The notes beneath the pieces are model-generated. The model worked only from the letters and a program-made list of their open reading frames with translations, was not told the DNA's origin and ran no database searches. From Xestospongia muta (taxonomy: Eukaryota; Porifera; Demospongiae; Haplosclerida; Petrosiidae), in contig OY848924.1 in NCBI GenBank assembly GCA_963693285.1, positions 5,291,842 to 5,355,841 of the forward strand: a DNA stretch of 64,000 nucleotides. The letters run 5' to 3'. This document shows, in pieces, positions 12,025 to 22,768 of the stretch; positions within the stretch are counted from its first letter, which is position 1, and each line of letters starts with the position of its first letter. The translations under genes were made by a program, and so were the position numbers.

Positions 12025-14382
12025 TCATTCATTATGCTTATGTGAGATTTTCAATGAGAACCTTGTAGTTTGCCTATTATATTTAGATTGTGTTTCATTA
12101 AGTGAATGTCTTTGGGTATTTGTGGATTTGGTAGATGGTGACTTAAATTTCGTGTCATGATGATGTTTGTATAGAAGCAAAAGTTTTGGTATAAAAACAG
12201 TGCATGTGATAAGTAGTGAACATGTGAAGATTGTCATGTTAATAACAAGATAGCTCCACATCATTTGTTCATTTATAGTGAAGATAGACACAGGTACTCC
12301 TATCATGTTGGTTAGAAAAAGTCCATAAATGGTCATCGCAATGTATTTAGAATCGTTGAATATCGGGTACTTTATTCTTCGGGTTTTCAAAGCCAGAAAG
12401 CATCCCAAGAGAATTAACAACGTTTTGTAAGCAAGTAGAATAATAACAAAGATTTCACCATAGTCTCCAACCTTACAGAATGCAATCTCAATAGTGATAT
12501 CTGGTGAAGGTATGTATAACTTTGTAAGTGACATTGGTGCAATAACAGTCCAAGTTATGAGAACAGTACTTTCAAGTAATACCATTCCAATAATAACTAA
12601 TAGCAAGACAGGATCTTTATAAATTCTGTGCTTTGCCCAAGGATTACGAAAGACAGCATATACTCTCCATGTTTTAGTTAAAAGACTACCAAATGCAATA
12701 GTAAATGTGAGATTTACTAGCCAGACTGATGTGTTACAAAATAACGAACGAAGTTGATCATTTAAGTAGTCTGTTGCCATTAAAACAATTAAACTGATTG
12801 ATATGAATCCAAGAAAACTACCAAGTAGAATGACGTTATTTATGCATGGACTTGATGCCTTTATAACTTTATGATTACGAAAACAGCAGTTAAAGATAAA
12901 CATTGTTGCAACAAAACTGCAACCAGCTATGCTGAGAGTAAACAAAACACATTGTGCCCATTGAGGAAAATTTATTTGGACTATGACTGGACTATCAATG
13001 GGTGGAATCTCACCAATCCATGAAAAGTTGTTATTATAATAATACCACGAAATTGTTCCATTAGCCATTACTAAGGATATTGGCACTATTATTGTATCTT
13101 GCCACTGAGATATGAGTATATCAGAGTAAATGTAATGCCTTTCACTTGTAAAATCAATCTTTCTCAAAATACCATCAAATTTAACAGTTTCAAAACCAGT
13201 TTTTAATATTGTGGATACATTTGGATTACCATTTGGGAGATAATCAGATAAGTTCCATCCATTTTCTGATAGTGATTGTAATGAAGCATTGATCCCTAAA
13301 GCAATAGTCCATGTGGCATCATAAGCTGATGCAGCAATTAGGAAATTGTGTTGCTTATTGTGGACATCATTAATTGCAATTTGATTTTTTTGAAGATAGT
13401 TGGTAAGCCGAACATCAAACTCTGATTTTGAATTACCAGTTGAATATATTAAGTCACTGAACTCAATAACAAGACTTTGTTGTTTTGCCTCTAATAACTC
13501 TATTTGTGTACATTCTTGGGAATTAGCTGTAAGATGTGTTTGCACCCCCTTCAGGTATATCCACTGATATGATTGAGTAACAAATCCATTCCTCAGTGCA
13601 GTACACAGAACTGTTGGAAAGTAGATTTCAGTACTTAGAACAATGAAGATACGACAATATGTGTTATTAACATATTTGAAATTTGGTGCTGTTATTGATT
13701 CAAGTATAACAATGTTGTAATTTTCATGTCTGAAATATTGGTCTAGCTTTTCTGCAGCTAATTGATACAGTAACTTATCTTCTACTATTAAGCATATCTT
13801 TTGCCATTTAAAACGAGTCAATACAATACCTAATGCTCTGTAGAGATCAATAAAGGAAGGTATTGTTTGGAAAAAACTTGTGTATGTCACTGCATTAGTC
13901 AACTCCAATGTCTTAGCTTCATATGACACTGTTATGATGTTAGTGAACTTGTTGGTGACTTTGACTAGATCTGTAGCTGATTCATCACAGGGGGGCCCCA
14001 ATACTATAACAGGACTTATCATATCTTGTAGTGCATATTTGGTTATGATCCATATTGTCTTAGCAGGATCACACTCTGTATCCACTGTCTCTAGATTCAG
14101 TTTTGTTCCATTTAAGATGTTAGTGGAAGAGTTAATATCCATGAGAGCTAGTCTCACTGCTGCTTCCACTACAGTACCATTAGCAACATCATGTGATTGA
14201 TCAGTATAGAAAGCAGGTGAAGGGATGGTGTAAGCAAATAGACCCAATATTGTTAAGCTGTTTCCACTTTTATTCTTGTCTGTAAACTGGTTTTCCTGAA
14301 CTTGGATAGTATAAACTCTTAACAAACACGCACAAAAAACAATAATTGCAGAAGCAATCATATCTATTATAGTGAAGTTCAA
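12025..14382 (-). CDS. class C G-protein-coupled receptor, GABA-B-like, intronless
   Basis: A single 785-residue frame. An N-terminal hydrophobic segment (about residues 8-27) acts as signal peptide or anchor. A periplasmic-binding/ANF-receptor (Venus flytrap) domain covers about residues 45-460 and has several N-glycosylation sequons. It is followed by seven membrane segments from about 480 to 740 and a short charged tail. There is no nine-cysteine linker between ligand domain and membrane region. Together with the SSPCINN motif after TM1 and TKTWRVYAVF before TM4, this points to the GABA-B-type branch of class C rather than the glutamate or calcium-sensing branch. The ligand cannot be inferred. 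It lies antisense and downstream of the ankyrin remnant; comparison with copy B suggests it was once nested in the first intron of the ankyrin-JmjC gene. The single exon suggests an origin by retroposition. Confidence 0.88.
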   Translation of the reverse strand: MNFTIIDMIASAIIVFCACLLRVYTIQVQENQFTDKNKSGNSLTILGLFAYTIPSPAFYTDQSHDVANGTVVEAAVRLALMDINSSTNILNGTKLNLETVDTECDPAKTIWIITKYALQDMISPVIVLGPPCDESATDLVKVTNKFTNIITVSYEAKTLELTNAVTYTSFFQTIPSFIDLYRALGIVLTRFKWQKICLIVEDKLLYQLAAEKLDQYFRHENYNIVILESITAPNFKYVNNTYCRIFIVLSTEIYFPTVLCTALRNGFVTQSYQWIYLKGVQTHLTANSQECTQIELLEAKQQSLVIEFSDLIYSTGNSKSEFDVRLTNYLQKNQIAINDVHNKQHNFLIAASAYDATWTIALGINASLQSLSENGWNLSDYLPNGNPNVSTILKTGFETVKFDGILRKIDFTSERHYIYSDILISQWQDTIIVPISLVMANGTISWYYYNNNFSWIGEIPPIDSPVIVQINFPQWAQCVLFTLSIAGCSFVATMFIFNCCFRNHKVIKASSPCINNVILLGSFLGFISISLIVLMATDYLNDQLRSLFCNTSVWLVNLTFTIAFGSLLTKTWRVYAVFRNPWAKHRIYKDPVLLLVIIGMVLLESTVLITWTVIAPMSLTKLYIPSPDITIEIAFCKVGDYGEIFVIILLAYKTLLILLGCFLALKTRRIKYPIFNDSKYIAMTIYGLFLTNMIGVPVSIFTINEQMMWSYLVINMTIFTCSLLITCTVFIPKLLLLYKHHHDTKFKSPSTKSTNTQRHSLNETQSKYNRQTTRFSLKISHKHNE

Positions 14383-15544
14383 TTCTTTAGACTTTTATGG
14401 TTTATGGAGGTTGCGTAGTACATTATCACCTACTTAGCACGGAAACGCCTTAGTTAGAGCTCCAGCGTCAGAAAAGGGGCGTTCCTAATTGCAGATCGGA
14501 AATATAAAATGGAGAATTGTGTTGGTTCATTTTTTGTTTTCTTCCTTCTATTCATTTGAAATAGAGTTTTTTGGGAGCATTTTGCATGTTTTTATGTACT
14601 TTCCAACTAATCTCGTCCCCAGACCTACTCGCAAGCTAAAGTAGGTCTGGTCACACGAGTTGACTTTCGTGTCCCCAGTAATGAATGTGGTGAGGGTGTT
14701 GGTATGCAATTAGAGGTAGTGTGAAATACGAATATTATCAAATTGAAACGTTGTCTCTAAAATCGATGAAGTTGCCGAAGAATTCGGATTTACTCTCAAA
14801 GAGAAACAAAAGAAATAATTAGCGCATTGTTTCTGGGAATGATGTTTATAATCATATTCATAATGTAAAAGCGTTATCAATTGTATTATGTGTATCACCA
14901 CTAGTTGCATTAATGATGGATCAGAAAAAAAATTATTGAGATTGGGATATCTGCTGAGTTTATATCTGAAACACATTATGATATTGGGAAGTATTAACTG
15001 TTGTATGTTATCACATTTCTAACGAAAAATATGCTCGGTGAACATTTCTTCTTGACATTGTTGTCACATCATTTCTTTGTTTTGCAAGCAAGGTATCACT
15101 GTGACATGAGAGACACTCAATGTAATTTGTATCTTAAGATATTGCTGTGACACAAAAGATGTTCAAAGTAATGAATATCTTGATCATGAGGTATCACTGT
15201 GACATGAGAGACAATCGATGTAACTTGTATCTTTTGTTTGTTTTTTTACGGTGTATTTTGACAGTATGATATTATTTAATTTTAAGAAGAAAAAACAGGT
15301 ATCATCAATGTACATTGTCAGTAGAAATAACAGACATGTTCTAATGTAATTATATTAATAATGAACTATAGTGGCTTAGAAGCTCATTCACATCTCTGAT
15401 TGTAGGTGGCCATGGATCTGATGGATGGATGAATGGATAGATTGAAAATTAGTTTTATTAACTAAAAGTATATAAGACATTTCATAATGTTTTTAAGACT
15501 GTGTACTATTTTGTATGCAACTGATAGGTAATGTATAATTTTTT
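14383..15544. other. region upstream of GPCR, end of copy A
   Basis: Promoter side of the GPCR with no convincing gene. It contains a perfect 11-bp inverted repeat (CCAGACCTACT ... AGTAGGTCTGG, 14619-14650, 10-nt loop). Repeated short units containing TCACTGTGACATGAGAGACA lie at about 15090-15215. The end of the duplicated block is at about 15540. Confidence 0.55.
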
Positions 15545-17152
15545 GTGTCACTTCACTTCGCTGAGTATTATGTCACTGCAGATTCTAATCGTGTACACTG
15601 CGATCATTGTGATATACCTTGTCACAACTTTTCATATTATGTTACTAATTTTAAATCTTATTTCATTGTTGATATAATCTTCTACTTTCTAGAGGGAACT
15701 CATACTCTACAAGGTACATTGGAGATCAGTGGTGTAAGTAATATAACTCTGTATGGACTGGGAGATGTAGAACAAGGCTTTCATGAGACAGTTATGCAAT
15801 CCACATCAGTAATAATGTGTAGTGATAACAGAAGGGCTGGCATAAAATTTACTAGTAGTACAGCTGTTACAGTGAAATCATTAACAATAACAAACTGCGG
15901 GTTCTTTACTTCAATCAGTAGCCAAGCAATCCCTTGCACTAGCCATGTTAGTTTATTCTTTGTTGACATAGATAATGTCACATTGGAATGGGTATCAGTC
16001 CAGAATATATAGTTCAGTTTATGGATCTATATAGTCAATACTTTTGATTTGAATATTTCTAATTCCACATTTGCTAACAATGGAGGTCCTAAGAATCAAG
16101 GAGGCAATGCATACATTGTCTATGATGACCGAAGTAAAGGACTGTTCAGAGTTAATATCATGAAATCTAATTTTATATTGGGCTTAGTAGCTGGAATGGA
16201 CTTCGGTATTTTAATTATAATGAAGCTGAGGTAATCATCGAAAATTGTAATTTTTCACACAATATTGCTGGGTATATATGGAGGAGGAGTGTACATTGAA
16301 TCACGTGGGATTGGTACTATTCAGTTTTGTAACTGCATTATGTACAAAAATACTGCACTGATATATGGAGGAGGAGTGTACATTAGATCATACTGGCTTG
16401 GTAATATTGAGTTTCATGACTGCTCAATATATGACAATATTGCTCTACAATATGGAGGAGCAGTGTACTTTAGATTGCATAGAGGTGGTAGTTTTGAGTT
16501 TGGTAACTGCACTATATACAACAATATTGCTCTGAAATATGGAGAAGGAGTGTTTATTGATACGTATGGGACAAGTAGCATTGAGTGTCATACTTGCACT
16601 ATACATAGCAATACTGCTCAGTATTATGGAGGAGAAGTGTACATTGACTTATATGAAGGAGTTGGTAGAATTGAGTATCGTAACTGCACTATATACAATA
16701 ATAATGCTCTGAAATATGGAGAAGGAGTGTTTATTGATACGTATGGGACAAGTAGCATCGAGTGTCATAATTGCACTATACATAGCAATACTGCTCAGTA
16801 TTATGGAGGAGAAGTGTACATTGACTTACATGAAGGAGTTGGTAGAATTGAGTATCATAACTACACTATAAACAATAATAATGCTGAAAATGATGGAGGA
16901 GGAGTGTATATTGATTTCTATGAAGGAAGAAGTAGAGTTCAGTTTTGTAACTGTAGAATACTCAAAAATATTGCATACCTTGGATCAGGACTGTATCTTC
17001 GTTCTCTTCATGCTACTTCGACATCAAGTAGCTTCTACTTTCAGAATGTTCTATTTCATTTCAATAAAGCAACCAATAACCTGGCTGTATATAGAAAAAT
17101 ATATCAATCTGCTTATTCAACATTGCTAATGTTATATTTGTACAAACTATAA
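15545..17152 (+). pseudogene. right-handed beta-helix repeat protein, broken gene
   Basis: Three open pieces (15545-16012, 16049-16234, 16265-17152) lie in one frame but are separated by in-frame stops. Around 16205-16265 the sensible sequence moves to another frame. The first piece has a start-like YYVTADSN motif and TLQGTLEISGVSNITLYG, typical of beta-helix caps. The last piece is a run of about eight coils with the pattern YGGGVYI...NCTIYxNxA, as in polymorphic-outer-membrane-like and pectate-lyase-like helices. A 177-bp unit (two coils) is repeated almost exactly (16531 and 16708), showing recent internal duplication. No TM segment follows. I call it a pseudogene because of the stops and frame change. 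A spliced gene avoiding the stops is possible, but no good introns were seen. Confidence 0.65.
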
Positions 17153-17159
17153 CAACATA

Positions 17160-17475
17160 GACACATGCATCTTAAGAACATTGCTTTAAAAATACCAATG
17201 TATGCGTAAATCAGTCAGAGTATTGATGATATGAGCAAACAAAATATAAGATTGGTGATATAAACACAGCAAAATTAATTGATTGTTCTTTCTGTTTACT
17301 TACTCTGAGTATTGCTTTGCTTGATGATTGATCTTAAAGGATCAACTGCACTAAAATTGTAAATAACCTGTTAAAGGAATCAGATCATCCATTATAATAT
17401 TTTCACTATTAATTAAATAGACAAAATTTTTGTCATAGTGCAGAATTTATTGTTTGTCAAGAGGTCTATACTTTA
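17160..17475. repeat. inverted copy of the 24765-25105 spacer
   Basis: Reads as the reverse complement of about 24765-25105. CATGCATCTTAAGAACATTG at 17164 matches the complement of the end of that segment, and TTGTCAAGAGG...TACATTGACAAT matches its start. No coding content was seen. Confidence 0.8.
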
Positions 17476-17494
17476 GCGTGTGTATCTACATTGA

Positions 17495-18175
17495 CAATCG
17501 ATGTAAGCTGTATCAAACTTGAATATTCATATAATAATATAACTGGATCTGAAGACCAGGTTAGTAATTAATAAACTTGTTAGTCATGAATTGTGCTGTA
17601 AAGGTTTGAGTGTTATTATTATATAATTGTTATAATTATTGTCTGTTATAGCTCTCAGGTTATCCAGGCTGACACTGGAACCAAATTAAAGTGTGATATA
17701 ACACATACCATATATTTGATCATCTATTTTATTTCATCTAGTACTTTGTTTTCCATCTTTAGGGCTGGTTTTGATTGATGACATATATATTTAAACTAGA
17801 TGACACCAGTATCATAGAATCATTTGTTAAATTTGAATGTCGATTATCAGTAGAGACACTTCAAAACAAACAACATAAAGAAAAGAACATTGAAACAATT
17901 TATCATATCATCACTTTCTCAGCCATCAATTTCTAATAAATACATTGAATCAATCATATGCTCTGAATTTGCTGTTGCTAGATATAATGAAGCACAAAAT
18001 GACACAACTTCTAATATATAAAGGAGTCAAGGTGCTATCAGATCCCTAAGTCAGGAAACAGCCCACTAATATGTCCAGCAAACTCACTATCTCCATGATG
18101 TCCAATGAATGACTCAGGTTACCTGTCCTCTAGTAACATGACATTTGGTATTACATATTGCTCTAGTGATGTTTA
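17495..18175 (+). pseudogene. degraded copy of the single-pass receptor gene at 25379
   Basis: Two pieces of the downstream receptor gene in the same order. About 17505-17675 matches the end of its exon 2, intron 2 and the start of exon 3. From about 17680 it matches the end of intron 7 and most of exon 8 (26960-27475). Everything between, including the transmembrane exon, is missing. The exon 8 part carries stops; for example, a TGC-TGT pair in the functional copy reads TGA-TGT here. Not expected to encode a protein. Confidence 0.8.
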
Positions 18176-18233
18176 AATACTTGCTACCAAAGCAATTTAT
18201 AAGCTCTCCTAAGTATTGGTATCAGAGTACTGA

Positions 18234-19433
18234 TTGAGCCAACAAACAATTGTCAGGTGAATTATCCTGTTCATTTGATTGTATATATATATATATATAT
18301 ATATATACAACTTATTTTGGTGATCCTTAAGATAATATACATATAGATGTCTCAATTTTGTACTAAATATGCATAGTCTATAATAGTTTTTTACTTTTGA
18401 ACAAAAGCCATAATCCTTTTCCATTTTTTAGGCTGTCTTCTTAACAGTCAATAATTGTTCTGTGAATAAAATACATTAAGTAAAAACTTGTAACAACATT
18501 TAAAGTGGATTGAAACAACACAATACACAGTACAACGAAGTTCAAATGCTCATGGCTTAATGTTGTTATTTGTCGTTGCGTAACTCACAGCTCTACAAAA
18601 ACATGGAAAGATCAGGCTTGCGACTTTTAATATCCTTTCATACATAGCTATAAGGTAGCTCCAAATCAGAGCCTTAATTAGAATAGACTGAAGAGCCACA
18701 CCCTCTTAAAACTAAATGAAAGATTGATTGATATTGAATAAAATATTCTCCTCTTGATGGTAACGCTTGAGAGCAATAAGTGATGTGTTCCATCTAAGTG
18801 GTTCAGCTATAAAGTAGGTTAATATACAGTAATGTCCTTGCATCTTTGCCATCTGGCTACGAATTCTCTCATGTTTAAAATAAAGCTTATTAACATTATG
18901 TACTCTTGGAAAATTTTATTTGTGTACCTATAGACGTTGATACAGAATGATATATATATACCTATAGTGAATTGATGTCATCATATTTCCACTTTGTCTC
19001 CATGTCATTCAACAATTGTTACAACCCTGTTGTTTTCTATTGAACTTCAATTGTGGAAGTCTACACTCTTAGTCAAAAAATACCAGCCCTCATAATGAAG
19101 TTCCCATAATAGAATTTGTGGTGTTTATATCCTAAATTTGTACCCCTAATGTTAGCTCATGGGCCTTCCCAAACTTTGTCCTTTATTCTTGTGATTCTTT
19201 TAAGCTCAGCAGTTTATGAAAGGATTATTGCTAAACTGTAGTAGGCATTGTTAATTAACTATTGTGGTAGCAAAATTGTTAACTAACTATAGTAGTTTCC
19301 ATCTTAGACACTTTCTTGCTATGGGTGAAATCTGGGACTGAGACTATAACTATAAACAATAAATGTATGGCTAAGTTGTTATTATGTTTTGCTATATATA
19401 GGACCAATATTTAGTTGAAAGTAAATATTAAAG
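18234..19433. other. noncoding leader of duplicated block, copy B
   Basis: Upstream region of the ankyrin-JmjC gene, matching about 10080-11190. No open frame of interest. It should contain the gene's promoter; no distinct motif was identified. Confidence 0.5.
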
Positions 19434-22400
19434 ATGGATCTCAGTACTCATTTAAAGTTTTGCACATTCCTATTTTGTGCTATCCAATGTACTATAATAA
19501 AAGCACATGAAAATTCTCATCTTCATACAAATAAGATGTATTGGGAGCTAAGGGACATTGTGCAGAACTATTCTTATGCAATTGACTTGAATGTACCCAC
19601 TGATTTCAATATTTATAGCACTAACATAGATCTGTTCTCAAGTAAACTTCACACTGTGGAAATTATTAACAATTCATTGATATGTGACATTATTAAAGGA
19701 TCATTAGATCTAATGTCAAGAGCTATTAAGGAACACTTAGCTCTTGGATTATCCCAAACATTGTCCTTCGATGTTATACATGACCTTGTACCATGGAATC
19801 GAGATTTACTACTGATAATTTTGGAGCAACATTCCACAAAAGTTAATATTAATGGTCGTTCCTGTCCTCAGAATCTGACACCGCTTGAGTATTCAATTAA
19901 ATTACATCAATATAACTTGGCACAATTACTATTAGATCACAAGGCACTCGTCAAATCAGAGAATGCAAGTCTTGTCTTTCAATTTGTAGTTACCAACCAA
20001 AACAAACAATTTCTGGCTAATATATTGAAGGCAGCAAAAAAAGAAGTCTTGTTTATACCTGACAATGCTATTGTTTTGGCCAACACCTTATGTTTATTAG
20101 ACTTTGACTGTGAAATGTTAAATAGTATTACAGATATAGTTAAAGTATACACTACTGAAAGTATTCCTACAGTACTGACTACCTTCCTTCTTTCAGGATT
20201 ATGTCAACCCTATAAAAAGCGATACAGTGGATCTTTGTCTAAATTTAGAACTTGTACCACTTTTAATTCATGTCTTGTCTCTAATAGCTGGACAGTATAT
20301 GAAGATGACATTACAATTGGAGTAGCAGGATGTGAGTTGCCACATATTAGTGCTCAAAATATACATTTCAAAGATTTCCAAAGCCTTGTTGAGCTGAGGT
20401 TAGTACATATAATTAACTATGTGATTATTATAATTATTATTATCATTACGATAAATTGATATTTGGAGGTTTATATCACCTGATTGTTGAATAACAACAA
20501 CAATAACAACAAGTATGTTTTGTTTATTCATTATGCTTATGTGAGATTTTCAATGAGAACCCCAATGTCTAGACAAATTGTCATATTGTTCTTCATATCA
20601 ATTAACCGTTGTATTTTGCCTATTATATTGGTGCTGTGTTTGATTAAGTGAATATCTTTAAATATTTGTTGATTTGGTAGAAGGTGACTTAAATTTCATG
20701 TCATGATAATGTTTGTATAGAAGGAAAAGTTTTGGTATAAAAACATTACATGTGATAAATAGTGAAAAACAATACAGCGGATCTTTGTCTAAATGTAGAA
20801 CTTATGCCACTTTTAACATGTGAGATTGTCATGTTAATAACAAGAATTAGATAGCTCCACATCATTTGTTCATTTATAGTGAAGATAGACACAGGTACTC
20901 ATATCATGTTAGTTAAAAAGTCCATAAATGTCCATTGCAATGTATTTAGAATCATTGGACATTGTGAGAGACTCTCAATGTAACTTGTATCTTAAGGTAT
21001 ATATTGCTGTGACATGAGAGACACTCAATATGACATATATCTTTTGTTGTTTGCTAATCCAGTAATCTTGACAGTATGACATCATTACATATACAATAAT
21101 TTTGCCACTTTCTGAAGTAGTCACTGACAGTAAATAATAGTACTTCCCTCTTGTAAAATTTGCTAATGATTTCCATGAAATTTGGTGCTTTGTGGATGTT
21201 AATTTAGTAATTACATATTATAACAATCACTAAACTTTGTACCTGTTGTAATTTAAATTTATTGATGTTCAACTCATCAATATTTTACAATAATAATTAT
21301 TAGTAGTTCACACAAAATAAAGCAGAGCTCCTCATAATGACTAATTTTGTAGCATAGCATATATTCTTTTCTCTCTATCCAGAATTCCTTTTGTGCTGAC
21401 TAATATATCCTATTTCTCTGAGTTAAGAAAAATATGGAAGAGAGATATTCTACAAGAACTATTTGGTGATGTTGATCTTCTAGCTGGACCTATACCCTAT
21501 GGAGAATTGTTTGGTGAAGATTTTGGTGTAGTGAGTGTGACAGAGTTCTTAGCTTATATGGACAACTATGCATTAAACCCAATGAGTTTTGATAGTAATT
21601 ATATTAGTGAGTTACCTTTATATATTTTTGATGGACAGATTATGAATGAAGACTTCAAACCTTATTTCACTATACCAAGTATGTATTTATACTAATTTTC
21701 TGTTTAATGTTACCATTACAGATATATATTCTACTTGGCATCATTCACACCAATATCATCAGTTCATAATGGGTCCCAGAGGTAAGCTATAATTTGTGAT
21801 GATACTTTATACATTGGGACAGGATCTGGTGCACCATTTCATTTTCATTGTAGTGCTCTTAATTACCTTGCATATGGACGGAAGAAGTGAGTTTATATTG
21901 TTCATAAGTGTTCTTCATTTTAACTATATAGGTGGTTTTTATACCCTCCTGGTAAAGCTATTTACAGCAAAGTACATCCAACACATTGGTATATGAACAA
22001 CTATAGATATCTTAATGATAAGGTATGTGTGTGTGCTCAATGAAAGTATTGGCTTTCTGTAAGTAAACTAATGGTCGTAGGATCTTTTCCTTTCCCAAGT
22101 ATGATGCTACCATGTATGCCAAATGCATGGTGGCTCACCTTATTCTACATACTAAATACTATGCTAAAGTTTGTGTAATGTTATATTTTAGATGTCACAT
22201 ATAGGCCATCACAGATGTGACAGTATTTGGTCAAGAACAGATAGTTTGGCCTTGAGAACCAGAAGTGGGGGTTAAATATTTTTATGGGCCCAACTCTCCC
22301 TTCCCTGTCTGATCCTGGCTTCAATTTTGTAACTCCATAGTACTACAAAGGTTACACCTAGGAGTCATTTCCTTTAGTCACCTGTGTGGAGCCACCACTG

Positions 22401-22768
22401 GCAATTCCCTATGAGAGTGTACAACTATATAATATACTAACAGTGGTCATATGCTTACTGATTGTTTTATTATCTGTATATTGATAATACTATTAGCTAT
22501 TGCTTCCATATAGTACACTCATTTTGTGGTTTACACGTGTATTTTAGCATCAACTTATCATAACATTGTGGCTAATTATTTTATTACAGTGTGTGTGTGC
22601 ATTACTTCTAAGTTAGTCTTTTTATGTTGACTCTTATTTCTTTAGCCTATTGAGTGCGTACAAGAAGATAATCAGATGGTATATGTGCCTTCAGGATGGG
22701 CTCATGCTACAATTAATATTGATGAATGTATTGGAATGGCAACAGAATTTGATACATTTGATTGTTAA
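19434..22768 (+). CDS. secreted ankyrin-repeat/JmjC (JMJD8-like) protein, six exons
   Basis: Exons 19434-20399, 21383-21678, 21722-21781, 21823-21886, 21932-22022 and 22646-22768. All junctions are GT-AG and keep one frame, giving about 530 residues. Residues 1-23 look like a signal peptide (HLKFCTFLFCAIQCTIIKA). Residues about 70-210 contain degenerate ankyrin repeats (NLTPLEYSIKLHQYNLAQLL). The C-terminal 220 residues form a JmjC cupin: GPRGSGAPFHFH, YGRKKWFLYPPG, MVYVPSGWAHATIN. The W-F-L-Y-PP turn and the HATIN strand are most like JMJD8, whose relatives lie in the ER lumen; the signal peptide agrees. The usual HxD iron motif reads H-F-H, while the later histidine (WAH) is kept, so catalysis is uncertain. 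No KDEL-like end. Intron 1 (983 bp) holds the GPCR remnant. Copy A of this gene is dead. Confidence 0.82.
20518..20960 (-). pseudogene. class C GPCR 3' remnant within intron 1 of the JmjC gene
   Basis: Matches the C-terminal tail and last transmembrane part of the GPCR at 12025 (for example TTATGCTTATGTGAGATTTT, and CATCATTTGTTCATTTATAG near 20860). It has indels and stops and has lost everything upstream. A short stray copy of the ankyrin exon (CAGCGGATCTTTGTCTAAAT, near 20774) is inserted in it. No coding capacity. Confidence 0.8.

Larger units (their letters stand above)
10075..15540. repeat. segmental duplication, copy A
   Basis: Colinear with 18232-23177. The copies share a left edge (ACCAACAAACAATTG), the noncoding leader, the ankyrin exon, the GPCR 3' end, short 'GACATGAGAGACACTCAATGTAA' units near 15.1-15.2 kb (20.97-21.03 kb in copy B), and a right edge ending at AGGTAATGTATAATT / AAGTAATGTATAATT. 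Compared with copy B, copy A lacks everything matching about 21.08-22.84 kb. It keeps the complete GPCR that copy B lacks. Divergence is moderate, with many small indels. Confidence 0.85.
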
